Source of the DNA: Fragilaria radians
Taxonomy: Eukaryota > Bacillariophyta > Fragilariophyceae > Fragilariales > Fragilariaceae
Direction: 5' to 3'
DNA length: 23,900 bases
NCBI GenBank assembly: GCA_900642245.1
Contig: CAAAJI010000213.1
Location: forward strand, 65,313 to 89,212
How positions within the stretch are numbered: the first letter of the stretch is position 1; every line of letters begins with the position of its first letter. A model generated the notes under the pieces. The model was not told the DNA's origin and searched no databases. It saw only the letters and a program-made list of their open reading frames with translations. Position numbers and translations under genes: made by a program. This document shows positions 10,482-20,215 of the stretch, in pieces.

Positions 10482-10855
10482 CGTTTATAAATTCACTAAT
10501 TTGAGAAAATCGATCGAACGGGATAACAAGGAAAAGGTGAGAAACAAACTTCAACTAGTAAAATGGAAGATGTCTAATGCGTCGTTGTATTATTATTATC
10601 ATCAACATCATCATGCAAACCTCAGGAAACACATACCTTGGAGGCTATCAAGGTTGATGGTGAATAATTTCACACTGTACATTCAAACCACTCATACTGG
10701 CATAGGAGCGTATATTTTACGGAACTTCCTAAGTAAGCGGTTAGACAACAACTCAATTGTCTACTAGATCAATAGTGGCAATTTAGGACTAGTAATACTA
10801 GGCATCCTGCTACTGCATATCTAATTGATCATTTTACTTCTCCTCGACAACCACA
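10482..10855. promoter_or_regulatory. Shared divergent promoter region, eS26 / CCDC43-like (copy 1)
   Basis: The 374 bp between two divergently read start codons must hold both promoters. Compared with the second copy (12576-12945), the first 30 bp next to eS26 and the 30 bp before the CCDC43 ATG are nearly unchanged. The middle differs by substitutions, an ATT/CAT microsatellite and small indels. A TTTATAAATTCAC sequence touches the eS26 start and is too close to be a standard TATA box. A palindrome at 10789-10801 is noted separately. Confidence 0.5.
10789..10801. promoter_or_regulatory. 13-bp palindrome in the divergent promoter (copy 1)
   Basis: CTAGTAATACTAG is a perfect 6+1+6 inverted repeat, 54 bp upstream of the CCDC43-like ATG. 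It is unchanged at 12880-12892 in copy 2 although nearby sequence has indels. This fits a binding site for a dimeric regulator, but no such factor is known to me and chance is possible in AT-rich DNA. Confidence 0.25.
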
Positions 10856-11629
10856 ATGTCAACGAATGATTTGGATTCACATTATTTAGATACATTTCTT
10901 AGCGAGAGACTTGCGACATTAGGTTTGGATTATGAAGCATATGGTCCCTATGTTCGTGGTCTTGTCGATAATGATGATTCGGACGAAACTGAATGGGACG
11001 ATGTCCTGGAATTGTTACGGGCATCCTCAGAGTGTGACGATGATGATGATGATGACAATACGTCAGAGACAGTTTGGGTGCAATTCCGGAACGAACTAAT
11101 TGTCCGTAAAGAAGAGTATCAACGACAGAAAGATGAGAATGAACAACGTCAACGACAAGAACGATTAACAGAAGTACAACATCGATTGGCACAAGAAATC
11201 GCTTTGGCTAAACAACAACAAGAGTTGTCTACGAATCAAAATGAGTGTAATGATAATCATCCAACCAGCACATCAACTACAAAAAAATTTGGGAAACAAC
11301 AACAACAAGATGATGACGGCGACGACCACGAAATGGCTGCCAAACGATTGTTATTGGCAAAGTATGCATATGATGAATCCGAATTGTATGATGATCACAA
11401 TGGTACTTGGATTTCAGCGTCTACTACTAGTATCAACAACAATAATGCTAGTAGCAAAGTAAAGCCCAATCAGGAGGAAAACTTTATTTCCAATCGTGAA
11501 ATTGCAGCTGCAGCTCATGAGCAATATAAGAAAGAAGTTATTCTCAAATCACAACAGAAATGTCCTTCCAAAAAAGAGGAACAACAAAAAACCAAACAAG
11601 CCAAATTAGATAAAATTCAACAAAAGGAG
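10856..11629 (+). CDS. CCDC43-like protein (copy 1, cut by assembly gap)
   Basis: 258 residues are readable before the gap. The second copy suggests that only about 13 residues (QRRSRAQKAERHR) and the stop are missing, for roughly 271 in all. The N-terminal part (FLSERLATLGLDYEAYGPYV, residues 14-33) matches the PWI-like N-terminal domain of CCDC43; KRLLLAKYAYDESELYD (163-179) matches its conserved KaaLLaqYa..teee motif; and the Lys/Gln/Glu-rich C-terminus matches its basic helical tail. Residues 81-122 form a Gln/Arg/Glu-rich coiled coil. A run of seven Asp lies at 61-67, with Gln and Asn runs further on. CCDC43 proteins are widespread in eukaryotes and poorly characterised; I give no specific role. 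It is divergent from eS26. Confidence 0.78.
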
Positions 11630-11649
11630 NNNNNNNNNNNNNNNNNNNN
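11630..11649. other. Assembly gap of 20 N
   Basis: Twenty undetermined bases, a placeholder length, inside what would be the CCDC43-like reading frame. The repeated block ends exactly at its left edge and begins again exactly at its right edge, the pattern expected when two overlapping contig ends were not merged. Confidence 0.99.
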
Positions 11650-12018
11650 TTGTTGAAAGGTGACTTTTCCACTTGTTTACGATTGTTGCAATCCTATCCA
11701 ACGACCAATATTGACAGTCTCCTGGAATCTAGTCGTGCCTTGTGGATTTACGAATCGCAAGTGACGTTGGCTTGTCATAAAGGAGGAATATCCTTGCATC
11801 AAGCATTATGTACCATCACGCCACCTCCCAGTATCATAATGGCGTATGGATTACCAGGAGGTGTTGCTAGGTTGCCGAGAGAAGAAGAACCTGCTCCTCG
11901 CGGATTTTTTAGTCGGGCTAATGCTGTCTTGGGTCAATTGGGAAGTGGCGTTCGAGGAAATGTGAATCGTGGTCGAACGCAAAGTGATGATGGACTTGCG
12001 TCAACGAGGCGACGATGA
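11650..12018 (+). CDS. TBC Rab-GAP, C-terminal fragment (copy 2)
   Basis: The frame starts at the gap edge and encodes the last 122 or so residues of the TBC protein, from LKGDFSTCLRLLQSYP to the stop. It has no start codon and no catalytic residues of its own. Protein changes against copy 1 are minimal (SGVRGNVN for SGVRANVN); most nucleotide differences are silent, as expected of an allele rather than a decaying pseudogene. It is most likely the other allele of the 3' end of the gene at 7672-9920, not an independent gene. Confidence 0.88.
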   Translation: MLKGDFSTCLRLLQSYPTTNIDSLLESSRALWIYESQVTLACHKGGISLHQALCTITPPPSIIMAYGLPGGVARLPREEEPAPRGFFSRANAVLGQLGSGVRGNVNRGRTQSDDGLASTRRR

Positions 12019-12080
12019 AAAAAGAGTGATGACTTGATAAGTAAGGTAAAACAAACTACAAATATTAGACTGCGAATACG

Positions 12081-12119
12081 CTTGCTTTAGATGACAAAAA
12101 ATCTAAAATATATAGCAAG
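12081..12119. promoter_or_regulatory. Conserved hairpin between convergent genes (copy 2)
   Basis: Second occurrence of the 9983-10021 structure: CTTGCT/AGCAAG and TTAGAT/ATCTAA stems with the same GACAAAAA loop. The unpaired 7-nt strand reads AATATAT here and ATTAAAT in copy 1. The flanking 15 nt have diverged, the stems have not. Confidence 0.38.
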
Positions 12120-12254
12120 GCGAAAAATAACTAAAATTCAAATCGCTTCTTCGTGCTATCTTTCTCCATTCAAAGGGCAAATCACAAATTAAAAAAGTGA
12201 TTTCTACATTCTTTTTTGAAACGCAATGCATTCACCCTAGTTGATATTATTTTA

Positions 12255-12575
12255 TTATTTACGCCCAGCACCGAATCTTTGAGGAGGTGTACGAATCTTA
12301 CGATCCTCCGCAGATCGTCCACGAACAATACGCTGGTGGACTGCAGCCTCGACACAGTAATACATTTTTAGGTACAACTTGGGAAGTTGGTACTCTTTAT
12401 AAGCCGAGGCTTCCTTAATATCTCGCAATGATGATGCATCGACAATGTTACGGACAATAAAGCGCTTGATGGCCTTATCCTTTGGAATAGCCTTTCCCGT
12501 TGAGACGCATCTCACACGTTTGACGTGTCCACGTCCCTTCTTATTACGTCCATGGTTTCGGCGTTTGACAGTCAT
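12255..12575 (-). CDS. RPS26: 40S ribosomal protein eS26 (copy 2)
   Basis: It encodes exactly the same 106 residues as the gene at 10161-10481, including loss of the second cysteine in both zinc-binding pairs (Thr26, Ala77). Three nucleotide differences were seen by eye, all at silent positions (for example CGA/AGA for an Arg codon). Such strict protein identity is expected of two alleles or a very recent duplicate of a ribosomal protein gene. Because the whole repeat abuts the gap, I favour the allele reading. It is divergent from the second CCDC43-like copy, 370 bp apart. Confidence 0.93.
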   Translation of the reverse strand: MTVKRRNHGRNKKGRGHVKRVRCVSTGKAIPKDKAIKRFIVRNIVDASSLRDIKEASAYKEYQLPKLYLKMYYCVEAAVHQRIVRGRSAEDRKIRTPPQRFGAGRK

Positions 12576-12945
12576 CGTTTATAAATTCACTAGTTTGAGA
12601 AAATCGATCGAACGCAAAAAAAGGAAATGGTGAGAAACAAACTTCAACTAGTAAACTGGAAGACGTCTAATGCGTCGTTGTATTATTAGCATCATCATCA
12701 TCAACATCATCATGCAAACCTCAGGAAACCACATACCTTGGAGGCTATCAAGGTTGATGGTGAATAATTTCTCACTGTACATTCATACCGGCATAGGAGT
12801 GTATATTTTACGGAACTTCCTAAGTAAGCGGTTAGACAACAACTCGATTGTCTACTAGATCAATAGTGGCAATTTAGGACTAGTAATACTAGGCATCCTA
12901 CTAGCTACTGCAATTAGATCATTTTACTTCTCCTGGACAACCACA
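12576..12945. promoter_or_regulatory. Shared divergent promoter region, eS26 / CCDC43-like (copy 2)
   Basis: Counterpart of 10482-10855. Changes against it include a longer CAT/ATC microsatellite near 12684-12715, loss of a few bases near 12781-12800 and a small rearranged patch near 12898-12920. The palindrome (12880-12892) and the final stretch before the ATG are kept, which makes those two parts the better candidates for function. Confidence 0.45.
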
Positions 12946-13784
12946 ATGTCAACGAATGATTTGGATTCACATTATTTAGATACATTTCTTAGCGATAAAC
13001 TTGCGACATTAGGTTTGGATTATGAGACATATGGTCCATATGTTCGCGGTCTCGTTGACAATGATGATTCGGACGAAACTGAATGGGACGATGTCATGGA
13101 ATTGTTACGGGCATCATCCGAGTGTGACGATGATGATGATGACAATACGTCAGAGACAAGTTTGGGTGCAATTCCGGAACGAATTAACCATCCGTAAGGA
13201 AGAGTATCAACGACAGAAAGATGAGAATGAACAACGTCAACGACAAGAACGATTAACAGAAGAACAACATCGATTGGCACAAGAAATCGCTTTGGCGAAA
13301 CAACAAGACGAGTCGTCTACGAAACAAAAAGATTATAATGATACTAATCCAAGCAACACATCAACTACAAAAAAATTTGGGAAACAACAACAACAAGATG
13401 ATGACGGCGACGACCACGAAATGGCTGCCAAACGAATTGTTATTGGCACAGTATGCATATGATGAATCCGAATTGTATGATGATCACAATGGTACTTGGA
13501 TGTCAGCGTCTACTACTAGTACTTCTGCTGCTGCTGGTAGTTCGACCATTATCAACAACAACAATAGCAAAACAAAACCCAATCAGGAGGAAAAATTTCT
13601 TTCCAATCGTGAAATTGCAGCTGCAGCTCATGAACAATATAAGAAAGAAGTTATTCTCAAATCACAACAAAAATGTCCTTCTAAAAAAGAGGAACAACAA
13701 AAAACCAAACAAGCCAAATTAGATAAAATTCAACAGAAGGAGCAACGACGAAGTCGTGCTCAAAAAGCGGAACGACATCGGTAA
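12946..13784 (+). pseudogene. CCDC43-like gene (copy 2) with two single-base insertions
   Basis: This copy has the complete 3' end missing from copy 1, ending QRRSRAQKAERHR, but the frame is broken twice. An extra A at 13158/13159 (CAGAGACAAG against CAGAGACAG in copy 1) and another at 13435/13436 (CGAATTG against CGATTG) each shift the frame by one; a third frame then runs to the stop. All three segments are conserved with copy 1, so it is not old decay. Sequencing or consensus errors near a contig end are the simplest explanation; a damaged allele is the alternative. Low-complexity parts differ in length: six Asp instead of seven, and an added SAAAGSSTI-like stretch near 13525-13555. It ends 132 bp from the stop of the convergent ARF GEF gene. 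Confidence 0.75.
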
Positions 13785-13916
13785 TTTCCACTTGAATATA
13801 TTTGAAATAAAAGGCACCCTAGAAATTATAAATTATTATTCGTTTACATGAGGAATCATACTCAAGTAATATGTTCTCAATCTTGTCCGTAGACTCCCAC
13901 CCCTGATTCGCATGCC

Positions 13917-16900
13917 TTAGATTCCTTGTCCTCTTAGACACGATGCTTTTGTAGTTTCGCTCGATGATGTTGGTTGCGTGCTAAGTTGACTCATGACTTC
14001 GACGCGCTCTTCCTGAAAGGTACTATTCATACGAATGTACGAATCTCTTATACACTTACGAATCGCATCGACCCATTTCTTCCGCTCATCCACGGAATCG
14101 CAAACAACAGTAAAGGATTTACGAGGATGATGAATAGTAAAGCTACGATCTGTATTCTTCTTTGCCCGAGGATACCAATCGACGATTTTCATTGTTGGTA
14201 GTGATAATACTTCATGAATTACGAAGAATAATTCTTCTCCTGGAGCCGCCGAGCAGGGCTTGGCGTATATCAAAAGATCCGAAAACAAGAAAAAATGATA
14301 ATGAGTACTTGACCTCCCCACTCGGTGGCTCTTTTTTAACAAATGACCTTCCTGCACAAAAGTTCTAGTGGGATCTGTCAAAAGAAATTGACCCTCGCGG
14401 ATCCGGCGAACCACTCGTGTCATTTGCTTTCGCACCGCCGTGTCAACTCTCAATCGTTCCTCCAGTTCTTCCACAAAGCAGTCTACTTGTTTCAGAGTCG
14501 CAACCTTGTCATGATCTTCCAACGCGGCACGCAAATCGTTAAACCATTCCTCGGTTTGAAAAAGTGTCATGCCTGTCGTCGACATATTCGTAGGTCTATT
14601 TTCGGCCAGGTTCTTGATAACTGCTAGATAAAATGAGAATAACCGAAACTCACGCATCATATCCAGGCAAATTGTGGCACAAAGGCAATGACGCAAAAGT
14701 GGTAGACACAATGTCACAGCGATGGGGTCCAAATGTGCAATCTTGATGCTGGCTTTAATCAGTCTATCGAAGTATTGAAAGGTACATACAAAAGCACTTT
14801 GAGAAAGGTCCGACAAACCTTCCAGCGGACTGCAGGACATGAATTCAGCATAATCTTCAATTGTGTAATATCTATGTTCGTGAATCGAGAGTCCTCGTAA
14901 AAGTTCCTCCGATTTCCTCACATTTTTTAACATTTCCTCAAGACTTTTCCCCAAATTGTCTTGAGGTAATACGTTCTCAAATCTAGATGTGTTAGACGAG
15001 GAATCAATCTGATGTAGCCCACTAGAATCATCAGGGAGAAGTTCTATCGGATTAGCCTCAACAGAATCGTAGATTGCTGAGAGATGCTCTTGATTTAGAG
15101 TGTCGTCCTTAGCCACATCTCGTAAGTTGTTAAGAAATTCAGCCTTAGTCATTCGATTTCTGTTTCTACCAGATCTAGATTTTGTCGCAACGGGTTGCTT
15201 ATGAAGGTCTGTGTTAAGCATAATGATTGCAAACGACAACAAAAAGACAGTGTCCTGGTCCTGAAAAGGACATCGATAATAATCTCCAGCATTATCTTCC
15301 CAATAGCATTGCGAGAAAGTAGTCATAATGCGATCAATCTGCTGCGCTTCACCAGGTAATCGAAATCCACAGTTGGTTAAGAAATGGCGAAGACTAAAGA
15401 ATAATTAAGGAAGATTCATTAATTCACATGTGATTCACTTGATATTCCATTACAACAAATAACTTACCCTTGTTCAACTGTCATGCCTACAAAAGAAATT
15501 GCCCTGACGAAGTTAAAGCGAATGAGATTTAAGTATTCTATTTCGGAATCATCGACACCTATTTCTCCAAAATAGTCTCCAAGACATCGGGAATTTAATC
15601 GCGCGTGATGTATACGAAGGAATGTAGCCACATCCCTTGGAGAAGGAGAAAGAAAATGTTTCTGTATAAGAAACTCAATACCTTTCTTCAAACTTTTTGT
15701 CTCCACAATACGAAAAGCAGACTTGAGCGTTTCACTTGCTGTACTCTCCGTTGCGTTAGACGATAGTTCACAAGCTGATGCGTCCTCAAGCGTGGATACA
15801 TCTTCGGATGCCGATGAATGCGAATGCGAATGATGGGATCTTCGACGTGATTCAAATCCTTTTTTCCGATCAGACGCAATCGCGGTACGCCAATAAGCTA
15901 AAATTGAATTGTCACCAGTGCTAGAAGGTCTCAAATGGCTGGCACTGGAGTTCGGAGTTTGTACATCACCATGAAACCAAATTTCGTCTTTTTCAGGGTG
16001 CTTCTTTCCTACTACAGCTACTTCATTATGACCTACAGATTTTGCAGCAGCTAAAGCGATGCATCTAGCAATCTGAGAAGCAGCTGCAATTGCTGCCTCT
16101 TGTAATTGGCGTGCGCCTTGGCGGGCGTTTGCCATGGACTTTTCCGATCCTTCCTTCTTTTCTTTGTCATTGTCTCGCTCGAATTCCTTGTTGAATTCTT
16201 GATCATCATTTGATGAACTTGAGGAAGGCGTTGATGGTCCTTGGTTTGTTGCTCTACTATCTTTTATTTGATTTGCGATCACATTGCCACTTTGTTCAGC
16301 TATCAGGCAAACAGCCTTGCAAAGGCGCTCACACAGCTTTCGTTGCCCTCCGGGCATCCATTGACTTGGAGTCTGATTTGGATCCGATATGTCAGTATTA
16401 AAATTTAGGAAGAATTCCAACAGACTCTTTGCATCACCTTGGAACCATCTATTGATTTCAAAGAGCAGATCAACCTGCTGATTATAGAGTGGCTCTGAAA
16501 GTATCTGCAACATTGGGCCAAGAGGCTGTATTATTTCCGAATTCGCTTGATCCAGTAAATTCATTTGTTCAGGAGAAAGTAGTTGAGGCCCAAGGCATAG
16601 TAGATTCAAAACGAATTGTTCTATCAAGACTGCAAGCTCAAGTTTCAGATATTGACGGAAAACAGGAGATCTCCACATTTCAGATATGATGTGAATCAGT
16701 CGTCGAAAAACGCGAGAATCCTGAAGCCCTTGTATTGTGTTCGACAACAAGCAGGGAACAACCAATCGCCGGATACAATAGTTCAATGTTTTTCTCCCTT
16801 CTTTTTGACCTCGTATTGCATGAAGATTGGATGTCTTAAATATTATCTCTCGAAAAGAAACCATGTAGTGTTTCAACAATTCCAGACTAAGCAATTTACT

Positions 16901-19900
16901 TGCAACATCACGTGGAATAAGAGTGCCACTACTTGGGATCACCCGCATTCTTCCACTGCATATCTTTACAATGTTCGCGAGCAGAGAGAACAAAATAATA
17001 AAAACACTTTTACCTTCATTTCCAAGATTATGGATACCTCCAAATAACGCGCCACCACAGCTTGTCATCATGTCGTACCAAAACAGTTCGCTTCCACCGG
17101 ACCTATGAATTTGATGAAGTGCTAACTGAGTCGCATTTGCTACGTCCACACGTCTTACCGCATCATCAACAAGTGAGTCAACTATTCCATCAACAAGAGA
17201 ATGGGATGAACAATCGCTTTGAACGCTCTTTCTCTCCCTGGTTGACGTCTGGCTTTCACTATACGAAATAGCTACTAATCTGTTCATCAACAATGAGATA
17301 AATTCTTTTAAGGCAATAGCTGCTGCTTGAGGCGCCCCACCAGGAAAATAATCTAAGTTTCCTTCCAACAGAAAAGGGACATCAGCCTGCGCTACCGAGC
17401 TGCGACCAGATGATCCACTGGTAGCGAAACTTGGCCATACAGTGTTTGGTGCTGTCGACGAAGTTGGCACACTGGCACCGAAATAAAATACAAAGAGGTA
17501 GAAACGGAAAACGCACCCTATGGTTCTTCCGTTCAAATGGGCCTGAGAAAAAGTCACCGCCTCTTTAACGAACTCAACGCAATGCATAAAGAAGGCTTCG
17601 CGAGCTGTAGAGGTGGCAAGATCGCAAACTGATTGCACTGCCAAATCAAGAATAGTAAGCCGTCCTTCAGATCCTTCTCCATAAGGAACCGAAACAATAT
17701 CTGCACGAAAAAAGCTAGTATCTTTTAGCAACGAATCCAGACCTTGCACAGCAATCATGGCTGCCCTTCCATGTTGTGTGTAGCATGCTGTAAGAATAGG
17801 TGTGATAATTGCCATTCTACACTCTAAAGAAATTTCATCATCGATTTGAGGAAGAAGAGGAGTCTCTATTACTGGTATAGCGGAAGTTGCATTCAAGCAA
17901 TATTGAAATGTTGAATCGTTGTTAGAAAAAAGGCTCAAAAATGGTACTTTTCGCTCTTCACTTCGATTGCTACCGTGTGGCATTGCTCCAACGGAAAGCT
18001 TTTCGACCTTAGATGATGAATCACCTACTGATTCATCGTCATCTAACTCATAAGTTGAGTGAGAGACGATGGTTGCATTTTGTATCAACTGATTTTCACT
18101 CAAATAAATTGATTTATGGTCATCGGAAACGGAATCTACATTGTTATTCTTCTGTCTGGAGGCTTGTATTAGCGCTAGCCTATTTGAGATGGATGTCGGA
18201 CTTAGCAAAGAATGAGTAGAACGATCCATGATATGATATTTACCGACATTCGACTGAACTGTAGTACCACCAGTGCAATAGTATGCTCGAAGCTTTGCTT
18301 GTTGAAATATAGCACTAAAACCCTGTCCCCTTTCGCATGGCGTATCAATCATGGGGAGGGTTGTATTGTTAATGGCTTCCCGATAAATAGAGAGGATCAT
18401 CGGAAGAGGCCGCAACGGCTCAAGACTCGCTAATCGTTGCCTATAAGCAAGAAAAATAGAATATGAGCCTCCGCCGTTCAAGTCTGCCACATGGTTTCTT
18501 GGGGAGCGCTCCAAAACTGTGTAACCCTCTGGTATTGGATCAAGATTGTTGGGTACCAAAGGAATAAGTCCAGTGAGCGGGTTCCCTTCGCGAGATCGTC
18601 TGTAGCAGAGATAAACTCTCTCCTTGCCTTGACCTAGATTCAAATCAGCAGGATTCAATGCATTCCATTTAGAAATTCTTGAAGAATTTGCTCCCTCACA
18701 GAATGATACGACACAAAATCCAGGCGGCACAACCTCTTTTCTGTCAGGAAAAATTACCGTCAATGCAGTTACACAAGGTCTTTGAGCTGCACGATCCCAA
18801 TTGGGCTCTTTTTTCACGTTGATGTGGATTTCACGACTTCCAAAGTTTTCTCCGAATAATGCATGGGAAAGGCGGTGGAATCCCTTTGGTGGCAATGATG
18901 ACCCTCGAGTTATCGCTAAATCTGTAATGGCACCTGTCAAAATGTCATTGTCTGTATTATCAGGACTCATATCTTGAAGCTCTTCACGCTGCATCTTCCA
19001 TGATAATCCTAACTCGTTCACTTGTCGCGAGGGCTTTGAAAGCTTGTAAAGAATATTCTTGCGATGCTTTGGAGCAAGAGGAGTTTCCGATAAGAATCGT
19101 GCGTATTCCGATCCAAACATTTGCAATCTTGGCCCACAATAAATTTCCATTAATCTTTGATTATGAACTGTACCCTGAAATGTGTCATACAGGGTCTCAG
19201 ACTCTTTTATTTCTTCAGCGTTTGAAAGGTCAGGATATTCTGGTGGTTGATCGATTGCATTATCTTCCGAAGAAAGCGATCCCACATTTGGAACATCGAG
19301 AAAGATTGGGTGCACAGGCATCCTTTGAAAAGTTGGAGAAGGGTCTCGGCTTTCCATTATCGGAGGATCCCTATGTGATCGATGACCAAGGCTCAATGAC
19401 GCATCGTCGTAATTGAGCAATCTCAAATCGTCGTAACCTCGAATTGTCACAGGTGTAGGTAAATTATTAATATTATCAATCATAGCTTCAGCCGTAAATC
19501 GGAGTGCTGGTGGATCTCCAAAGCTCGGACGATTCGATTCCAAAGAGAGTCCGACCAAGGGAGATAAAACACTCTGTTCTGATACCGAGTTGGGGTTTCT
19601 GTCATCCTCCACGTATTTTGAATCATGTAAAACAGCAGTATCAATTTTTAACGAAGGCTTCAGTCGGCTATTAAGAGGTGGCTGATTTTCTTGATTTCCC
19701 TCCCCCGGTGAGGTTGCTGTGTAATCTAGCGTTTGTTGACATAAGGTAGCCAACGCCACGTGCCCCATTTTCATTTCCACTTGCTTTCGACGCCTTTGAT
19801 ATTGTGCATTCCACTGTGTAGCAGCTTCACTATTTTCCGCTATCACAGTGCTGCTCTCACTTGTAGTCGCACTTCCATTGCTCGAAGAACCAGAAATGGT

Positions 19901-20215
19901 CATCGACGACGTTCGGTGTTGTTGCCGAGGCCCAGTCGAGCGATTCGTGACTCGTTTATACTTGGAATATGAGGGATCTACTCTTTCATTGATGGGTGGA
20001 CAGTCATGAATAGATATTTGATCAAGAATCGATCGTACAACGGCTCTCGCAGAATCCAAGGTCGTTGTCATTGCCTCGTCATTTTCGTTGCGACTGTTAG
20101 TTTTATTCCTCGCCTCTTCAGGCTGGTGAAGCATCCTATTCTTAGCTGATGAAAAATCAAGCTTATTCTGGCACCTAGTATCCTCTTTGTCCGACTTCAC
20201 TCGGCGCATAACCAT
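13917..20215 (-). CDS. Large ARF guanine nucleotide exchange factor, MABP-DCB-HUS-Sec7-PH
   Basis: Two exons (20215-15468 and 15393-13917), 2074 residues. Residues 1-430 are mostly polar and probably disordered. About 435-595 is a MABP-type beta-prism with three similar blades: PPKGF (442-446), PPGFCVV..DLN.G..VYLCYRR (497-540) and PEGYTV..DLNGG..IFLAYRQR (562-594). About 795-910 resembles a DCB domain (ITPILTACYTQH, LNGRTIGCVFRFYLFVFYFG). About 1060-1280 resembles HUS (SKLLSLELL; EFFLNFNTD for the HUS box NYDCD). Sec7 spans about 1505-1700, with the catalytic Glu1598 in LPGEAQQIDRIM and FAIIMLNTDLH at about 1637-1647. A PH domain lies at about 1930-2030 (EGHLLKK; HFFLFSDLLIYAK). Sec7 proteins load GTP onto ARF GTPases on Golgi and endosomal membranes; DCB and HUS serve dimerisation and regulation, PH binds membrane lipid or ARF. 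MABP is known from MVB12 and DENND4 and is unusual here. Confidence 0.88.
15394..15467 (-). other. Spliceosomal intron inside the Sec7 domain, 74 nt
   Basis: On the - strand the donor is CAAGG|gtaagtt and the acceptor ttctttag|TCTTCGCC. Splicing completes a Gly codon and yields VEQGLRHFLTNCGFRLPGEA, a perfect Sec7 sequence. Unspliced RNA stops at once (GGG TAA), 15 residues before the catalytic glutamate. Confidence 0.95.

Larger units (their letters stand above)
9552..13742. repeat. 2.1-kb direct repeat split by the gap (9552-11629 and 11650-13742)
   Basis: The two units share order and sequence throughout: the 3' end of the TBC gene, hairpin, eS26, divergent promoter, CCDC43-like gene. Coding parts are nearly identical (three silent changes in eS26; one Ala/Gly change noted in the TBC tail). 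Intergenic and low-complexity parts differ more, with small indels. Unit 1 is limited on the right by the gap and unit 2 on the left by the gap. I consider un-merged haplotypes more likely than a real tandem duplication. Confidence 0.9.

Noticed and set aside
10351..10767. 138-residue open frame antisense to eS26 and through the promoter
   Set aside because: The matching frame in copy 2 stops much earlier (12445-12633), so it is not conserved; the first half is the shadow of eS26.
19000..19416. 138-residue + strand frame antisense to the ARF GEF, with other frames such as 16616-17047
   Set aside because: All lie entirely within a long, domain-supported coding sequence on the other strand and look like codon shadows.
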